This document shows, piece by piece, positions 59,431 through 64,000 of a DNA stretch of 64,000 nucleotides (positions within the stretch are counted from its first letter, which is position 1; each line of letters starts with the position of its first letter). The notes beneath the pieces are model-generated. The model saw only the letters and a program-made list of their open reading frames with translations. It made no database searches and was not told the origin of the DNA. This stretch comes from Dehalococcoidia bacterium (lineage in GTDB: Bacteria > Chloroflexota > Dehalococcoidia > Bin125). The stretch spans positions 1-64,000 of the forward strand of contig JAJEJC010000007.1 in the NCBI GenBank assembly GCA_022828105.1, in the 5' to 3' direction. Made by a program: the position numbers and the translations under genes.

Positions 59431-61365
59431 CTACCGCAAACTCGACTTCATCGTTTCCCAGGCGTCGCGGGCGTCTTCGACCGAGCCCTCGTCCTCGATG
59501 GTGGAGATGTCGCCCGGATCGGTATCGAGCGTGACCGCCTTGAGTACGCGGCGCATGATCTTGCCCGAGCGGGTCTTGGGCAAGGCGTCGACGAAGTTGA
59601 GCTCGCCGATCACCGCGACCGGCCCCAGCTCGCCGCGAATCGTCTGCAGGATCTCGGTCTTGAGCTCGTCGCCCGGCTCGAATCCGGCCTTGAGCACGAC
59701 GAATGCCGAGATGACCTCGCCGCGAAGCTCGTCGGGACGGCCGGTGACGCCGGCCTCGGCGGCGCCGGGATGACGCAGGATGGCCGACTCGACCTCGATT
59801 GTCCCAATCCGGTGCGCGGCGATCTTGATGATCTCGTCGGCCCTGCCCGAGAACCAGACGTAGCCGTCCTCGTCGACCGAGGTGGCGTCGCCGGTGAAGT
59901 AGACCTGCTTGCCCGGCACCTTGGCCCAGTAGTCGGTCTGGTATCGCTCCGGCTCGCCCCAGAGCCGCGCGGTCAGGCCGGGGAACGGCCGCGTGATGGC
60001 GAAGATGCCCTTCTCGTCCGCCGCCAGTTCTGCACCGTCGGAGTCGAGCACCGTGCCCTCGATACCCGGCAGCGGCACGCCTGCCGAACCGGGCTTGATC
60101 GGCAGCATCTGGACGCCGTAGGGATTGCCGATGATCGGTCCGCCGGTCTCGGTCTGCCACATGTGATCGAGTACCGGAATCTGATCGCCGAAGATCTCGT
60201 GCTGGAACCACTCCCAGGCCGGCGGATTGAGCACCTCGCCGGCCGAGAAGACGCGGATCAACGAGGACATGTCGACGGCCTCGGCCGGCTCGGTCCCGGA
60301 GCGCATCAACAAACGGATCGCGGTCGGTGAAGTGAACATGCCAGTTACGCCGTGATCCTCGATGATCTTGTAGAACGTGCCGACATCGGGATAGTCGAGC
60401 GCGCCTTCAAAGGCAATCGTGGTCGCGCCGGCCAGCAGCGGGCCGTAGACGATGTAGGAGTGTCCCACGACCCAGCCGATGTCCGAGGTCGCCCACCAGA
60501 CGTCCTCGGGCTGCAGGTCGAAGACCCAGTCGGCCTGGCTGGCGACCCATACCGGGTAACCGCCGTGGGTGTGGACGCAGAGTTTGGGGCGTGCGGTGGT
60601 GCCCGAAGTGGCCAGGATGTAGGCCGGGTCGTTGGCTTCCATGGCGGCGACGGATCCGTCGCCGTCCTCACCGGCGGCGAGGAAGTCCTCCCAGCTCAAT
60701 TCCTTGTCACCGCCGATGTCGGGGCTGTCCTCAAGCCGGCGTTCGACGACGACGGTCTCGACGATCTCCCCCGCGCCCTCGTTCTCCAGCGCGCCGCGCA
60801 CGAAGTGATCGAGCGGCACGTTGCGTCCGCGCCGATAGGTGGAGTCGGTGCAGAAGATCGCCTTTGCCTCGGCCAGCTTGACCCGCTCGGCGATCGCGCC
60901 CGCGCCGAAGCCGGCGAAGATTACTAGGTGCACCGCGCCGATCCGTGCGCAGGCGAGCATCAGCGCGATGGCCTCGTAGTTGGTTGGCATGTAGACCGCC
61001 ACGCGATCGCCGCGCTCAATCCCGATTGCCCGCAGCGAGGCGGCCATACGCTCGACGTTGCGCAGGAGCTGGGCGTAGGTGTAGACCCGCTGCCCGCCGT
61101 TCTCGTCCAGCGCGATCAACGCGGCGCGGCCGCCGTTGCCGCTGTCGACCTGGGCATCGAGACAGGCGTAGGCGAGATTGGTCTCGCCGCCGATGAACCA
61201 GCGGAAGGCCGGAATCTCGCCCGGGGTCCACTCGAAGACGTCGTCCCACTCGCGAAACCAGGGAATCCTGGCGGCGGCCTCGGACCAGAAGGTCTCGGGC
61301 TCGTCCAACGCGCGGCGCTGGATCTCTCGCACGATCGGGCCGACGAGATCGATGTCTGAGGCCAT
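59431..61365 (-). CDS. Acyl-CoA synthetase (acetyl/propionyl-CoA synthetase-like)
   Basis: 644-aa AMP-forming ligase: WFREWDDVFEWTPGEIPAFRWFIGGETNLAYACLD (typical of Acs/PrpE), AMP-binding YILATSGTTARPKLCVHTHGGY, WWATSDIGWVVGHSYIVYGPLLAGAT, FSAGEVLNPPAWEWF, WQTETGGPIIGNP, FTGDATSVDEDGYVWFSGRADEIIKIAAHRIG and the C-terminal catalytic Lys in LPKTRSGKIMRR. Likely acts on acetate, propionate or a related short acid. The carboxyltransferase gene lies divergently 88 bp away; together they could feed acyl-CoA into carboxylation. Confidence 0.94.
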   Translation of the reverse strand: MASDIDLVGPIVREIQRRALDEPETFWSEAAARIPWFREWDDVFEWTPGEIPAFRWFIGGETNLAYACLDAQVDSGNGGRAALIALDENGGQRVYTYAQLLRNVERMAASLRAIGIERGDRVAVYMPTNYEAIALMLACARIGAVHLVIFAGFGAGAIAERVKLAEAKAIFCTDSTYRRGRNVPLDHFVRGALENEGAGEIVETVVVERRLEDSPDIGGDKELSWEDFLAAGEDGDGSVAAMEANDPAYILATSGTTARPKLCVHTHGGYPVWVASQADWVFDLQPEDVWWATSDIGWVVGHSYIVYGPLLAGATTIAFEGALDYPDVGTFYKIIEDHGVTGMFTSPTAIRLLMRSGTEPAEAVDMSSLIRVFSAGEVLNPPAWEWFQHEIFGDQIPVLDHMWQTETGGPIIGNPYGVQMLPIKPGSAGVPLPGIEGTVLDSDGAELAADEKGIFAITRPFPGLTARLWGEPERYQTDYWAKVPGKQVYFTGDATSVDEDGYVWFSGRADEIIKIAAHRIGTIEVESAILRHPGAAEAGVTGRPDELRGEVISAFVVLKAGFEPGDELKTEILQTIRGELGPVAVIGELNFVDALPKTRSGKIMRRVLKAVTLDTDPGDISTIEDEGSVEDARDAWETMKSSLR

Positions 61366-61453
61366 GGATCAACTCCAAATCCCATTGCAAATCAGGCAAT
61401 TCTGATCAGCGGATACCGTATGCGGAGGGTATCAGCGGAGGGGAACCGGTCCG

Positions 61454-62977
61454 ATGGACGAAGACATCATCCAGGAAGTGTTGGACGCCCGCTCGCGGGC
61501 GATGGACGCCGCGCGTCCCGAGGCGGCCGACAAGGTACACGCCAGGGACAAATTCACCGCTCGCGAGCGAATTGCGATGGTGCTCGATGCGGACAGCTTC
61601 GTCGAGTACGGCGTGCTGGCCGTGCCCGCGAACAAGTCGATGCAGGGACCGGCGGACGGGCTGGTGCAGGGCTTCGGCACTGTCGACGGGCATCCGGTGG
61701 CGATTGCGTCCTACGACTACACGGTCCAGGGCGGCACGCAGACGGCGCTCAATCACGGCAAGTTCGACCGGCTGATCGAGCTGGCGCACGAGCGCCGCTG
61801 GCCGATGATCACCTTCGCCGACGGCGGCGGCGCGCGGGCGCACGATCTGGCCGGCTCGCGCATGGGGTTGACCGGCCGCTGGGGCACCTTCGACGGCATG
61901 GCGCAACTCTCGGGCTGGGTGCCGACGGTCTCGGTCGTCTCGGGCCGCTCGTTTGCCGGCAATGCCTCGATCGCGGGACTGTCCGACTTCATCGTGGCGA
62001 CCCGCGACTCGGCGATCGGCATGGGCGGACCGCCCCTGGTCGAGGGCGCGATGGGCTTGAAACTGACGCCCGATGAAATCGGCCCGGCCGAGATGCACGA
62101 GCGGGTCGGCGGGATCGACCTGATGGTGGAGAGCGAAGCGGAGGCGATCGACGCGGCTGGCAGGTACCTGCGCTACTTCCTCTACGACCTGCCCGACGGC
62201 GACATCGATCCGTGGGCTGAGCGGATCCGCTCGATCGTGCCTTCGAATCGACGCAGGGCCTATGACATGCGACGGGTGATCCGGGCGATCATGGATCGCG
62301 ATACCGTCTTTGAGCTGCGTCCGAAGTGGGCGCCGCAACTGGTGACGGCGCTGGCCAGGCTGGGCGGACGATCGGTCGGAATCATCGCCAACCAGCCGCT
62401 CTCGGTGATTGCCGGGGCCATCGACTCCGACGCGTCGGACAAGATTGCGCGATTCATCCAGCTCTGCGACGCCTACGAGATCGCGATGGTCTCGCTGATC
62501 GACAATCCCGGCTACATGGTCGGCCGCCCGGCCGAGGAGGCGGGTATCGCGCGGCATCACGCGCGGCCGATCATCGCGCACCAGAATCGCACTGTGCCGC
62601 TCTACACGATCCAGTTGCGCAAGGCCTACGGACTCGGTCCGGCGGCGATGGGCAACTCGTATGCCAACCGCGACCTGAAGCTGGCCTGGCCGACGGCCGA
62701 GTCGGGCGGGATGGGCCTGGAAGGGGCGTCGCTGCTGGTTAACCGCGAACGCATCCGCGAGGTGGAGCAGGACGATCCGGTCGAGGCGAAACGGCTGCGC
62801 GACGAATGGGCAGCCGAGATGCGCGAGCAAAACTCGGCGATCAACGCCGGCAAGCGCTATGACTTCGACGACGTAATCGCGCCGGAGGAGACGCGCGCCC
62901 GCTTGATCGCAATGCTGCGAATGACGCCGCGAGCGCCATTGTCGCCGGTCAAGAAGCATCCGGTGGACGCTTGGTAG
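61454..62977 (+). CDS. Acyl-CoA carboxylase carboxyltransferase subunit (propionyl/methylcrotonyl-CoA type)
   Basis: 507-aa biotin-dependent carboxyltransferase beta-type protein: KVHARDKFTARERIAMVLDADSFVEYG, then VDGHPVAIASYDYTVQGGTQTALNHGKFDRLIELAHERRWPMITFADGGGARAHD, IMGGPPL-like GMGGPPLVEGAMGLKLTPDEIGPAEMHERVGGIDLMVESEAEAID, and NQPLSVIAGAIDSDASDKIARFIQLCDAYEIAMVSLIDNPGYMVG. The two crotonase-like halves with CoA sites are visible. No biotin carboxylase gene is in the window. Divergent from the acyl-CoA synthetase. AGGGGA precedes the ATG. Confidence 0.94.
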   Translation: MDEDIIQEVLDARSRAMDAARPEAADKVHARDKFTARERIAMVLDADSFVEYGVLAVPANKSMQGPADGLVQGFGTVDGHPVAIASYDYTVQGGTQTALNHGKFDRLIELAHERRWPMITFADGGGARAHDLAGSRMGLTGRWGTFDGMAQLSGWVPTVSVVSGRSFAGNASIAGLSDFIVATRDSAIGMGGPPLVEGAMGLKLTPDEIGPAEMHERVGGIDLMVESEAEAIDAAGRYLRYFLYDLPDGDIDPWAERIRSIVPSNRRRAYDMRRVIRAIMDRDTVFELRPKWAPQLVTALARLGGRSVGIIANQPLSVIAGAIDSDASDKIARFIQLCDAYEIAMVSLIDNPGYMVGRPAEEAGIARHHARPIIAHQNRTVPLYTIQLRKAYGLGPAAMGNSYANRDLKLAWPTAESGGMGLEGASLLVNRERIREVEQDDPVEAKRLRDEWAAEMREQNSAINAGKRYDFDDVIAPEETRARLIAMLRMTPRAPLSPVKKHPVDAW

Positions 62978-63887
62978 AGGGAGTAGCGGGAACAGGCGGC
63001 ACATCGACGCCTGCGGCCGCTTCCAGCATGTCGAGCGTGCTGTAGTGATGCAGCTCTTCGAATCCGGCCGCCAGAGCGGCGAGATAGGTCTGGTGGGCGG
63101 CGTTGGCGACGGGCATCGGGACCTGCAACTCGCGGGCGAGCTCCAACGCCAGAGCGACGTCTTTTTCGGCGATGTAGGTGGTAGAGGTCGGGTCTTCCCA
63201 CTGCTTGGCCAGGAACAGGTCGGCGAGGCCCATGAACGGCCGGGCGGTGCCGCTGCGCAGCTTGTCGACCAGGTCCTCGCGGTCCAATCCGGCCTTTGCT
63301 CCGACGACCAGCGCCTCCTGCACGATCAGGTGTCCGGAGAGCACGATTACGTTGTTGACCAACTTGTAGAGACAGCCCATACCGGCCTCGCCGAGATAGA
63401 GGACGTGCTCGCCGATGTGATCGAGCAGCGGTCGGACGTGCTCAAACGTGTCTGCGTCGCCGCTGCCGAGCACAGTCAGCGTCCCCTCTCCCGCACGCAC
63501 GACGCCGCCCGTAACCGGCGCGTCGATGTGGGTTACTCCCGCCTCAGTCTCCAGCTCGACGATGCGCTGCACGCCTCGTCGCGAGTTGGTGCTGAGATCG
63601 ATGTGGATGTCGCCGGGCGAGCAGCCGGCGAGGATACCGTCGGGACCGGCGGTGACCGCCTCGATCTGCGGCGGTCCGGGCAGCGAGGTGAAGACGATGG
63701 CGCAGCGCGAGGCAACCTCTGCCGCGCTGTCGGCCGGTTCAGCGCCGAGTTCGAGCAGATTTTCGATGGCCTCGGGGCGCAGATCGAAGACGACGAGTTG
63801 ATGCCCGGCGTGGATCAGTTGTCGCGCCATCGGATTGCCGATGTTGCCGGCGCCGATGAATCCGATGAGTTGGTCTCTGCTGCTCAT
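62949..63887 (-). CDS. 3-hydroxyisobutyrate dehydrogenase family oxidoreductase
   Basis: 312-aa NAD(P)-binding enzyme of the beta-hydroxyacid dehydrogenase family: IGFIGAGNIGNPMARQLIHAGHQLVVFDLRPEAIENL (nucleotide binding), HIDLSTNSRRGVQRI, THIDAPVTGGVVRAGEGTLTVLGSGDADTFEHVRPLLDHIGEHVLYLGEAGMGCLYKLVNNVIVLSGHLIVQEALVVGAKAGLD with catalytic Lys in CLYKLVNN. Substrate unknown. Its 3' end overlaps the end of the convergent carboxyltransferase gene by 29 bp. It follows by 22 bp another minus-strand gene cut by the window edge. Confidence 0.93.
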   Translation of the reverse strand: MSSRDQLIGFIGAGNIGNPMARQLIHAGHQLVVFDLRPEAIENLLELGAEPADSAAEVASRCAIVFTSLPGPPQIEAVTAGPDGILAGCSPGDIHIDLSTNSRRGVQRIVELETEAGVTHIDAPVTGGVVRAGEGTLTVLGSGDADTFEHVRPLLDHIGEHVLYLGEAGMGCLYKLVNNVIVLSGHLIVQEALVVGAKAGLDREDLVDKLRSGTARPFMGLADLFLAKQWEDPTSTTYIAEKDVALALELARELQVPMPVANAAHQTYLAALAAGFEELHHYSTLDMLEAAAGVDVPPVPATPSTKRPPDAS

Positions 63888-63909
63888 GGGCAGTTCTCCG
63901 GTCCTGCGA

Positions 63910-64000
63910 CTACAACGACGCTCCGCCGCCTTCGATCTGGACGGTCGGGACTTCGATCCCGGCGGCCGATTCGAGCGCCTGCAGGGTGGCGAGGAAGGAT
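63910..64000 (-). CDS. C-terminal end of an unidentified protein (cut by window edge)
   Basis: Only the last 29 codons and stop are inside: SFLATLQALESAAGIEVPTVQIE followed by GGGASL. This looks like a typical enzyme tail, but it is too short to name. It ends 22 bp before the downstream oxidoreductase start on the same strand, consistent with an operon. Confidence 0.55.
   Translation of the reverse strand, partial: SFLATLQALESAAGIEVPTVQIEGGGASL

Noticed and set aside
1-64000. General reassignment of TGA to Cys or Trp
   Set aside because: Many confident genes end at TGA at the expected length (for example mutS, nudC and the MoaD-like gene).
1-64000. CRISPR arrays, insertion sequences, integrases, prophage genes
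   Set aside because: No regular repeat-spacer pattern, terminal repeats, transposase or phage structural genes were recognised.

Overview
High-GC (roughly two thirds G+C by eye), gene-dense bacterial chromosome. The gene set suggests a free-living member of the Chloroflexota, perhaps Dehalococcoidia/SAR202-like: a DUF3090 protein, Tat-type and lipobox lipoproteins with long glutamine-rich linkers, CaiB-type CoA-transferases, an Ltp2/DUF35-like pair, SDRs and a large FtsX-type permease. Actinobacteria share several of these, so the phylum is an inference. No phage, IS element, integrase, rRNA, tRNA or CRISPR array was recognised.

Layout. 1-3 kb: the end of mutS and all of mutL. 3-7.6 kb: a peptide-type ABC importer (binding protein and two permeases, no ATPase) with a strong hairpin after the binding-protein gene. 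7.8-8.8 kb: tmRNA (ssrA) next to smpB. 9-12.8 kb: a glycine-betaine/proline-type ABC importer. 13.4-16 kb: fhs and nudC. 16-19.8 kb: two thioredoxin-fold lipoproteins and a rhodanese. 19.8-26.3 kb: S41 protease, VOC, FabD-like, nitroreductase, and an operon of DUF3090, MFS transporter and two related small membrane proteins. 26.4-28.2 kb: a peroxiredoxin, two small Cys-pair proteins and a MoaD-like protein. 28.2-33.8 kb: acyl-CoA and amide metabolism, HMA protein and endonuclease IV. 33.8-39 kb: LysR/ferredoxin operon, nitronate monooxygenase-like enzyme, and an atypical pair made of a methyltransferase-like and a radical-SAM gene followed by a G-poor spacer. 39-46.8 kb: tandem CoA-transferases, hydrolase and FtsX/ABC export-type system. 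47-52.4 kb: FAH-like, DUF6817, thiolase-like/OB-fold/two SDRs. 52.4-59.4 kb: AAA ATPase, second FtsX/ABC pair, flavin-binding protein, formyl-THF hydrolase-like enzyme, FmdB, HtpX and an ion channel. 59.4-64 kb: acyl-CoA synthetase, acyl-CoA carboxylase carboxyltransferase, 3-hydroxyisobutyrate dehydrogenase-like enzyme and a partial gene.

The most notable result is two probable selenoprotein genes that plain ORF calling breaks. The rhodanese at 18918-19772 (minus) and the peroxiredoxin at 26412-26879 (plus) each have an in-frame TGA exactly where the family has its catalytic cysteine. In both, reading on restores a complete conserved protein, and a hairpin suited to a bacterial SECIS follows the TGA. 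TGA ends many other genes here, so it is not generally reassigned. No selA, selB, selC or selD is in the window.

Other themes: four lipoproteins share glutamine-rich linkers after the lipobox; five convergent gene pairs overlap by exactly four bases (CTAG or CTAA), which suggests a compact genome; and degradative CoA chemistry (CaiB pair, thiolase-like/DUF35, SDRs, enoyl-CoA hydratase, acyl-CoA synthetase, carboxyltransferase) points to a heterotroph using amides, peptides and hydrophobic or cyclic carbon compounds.
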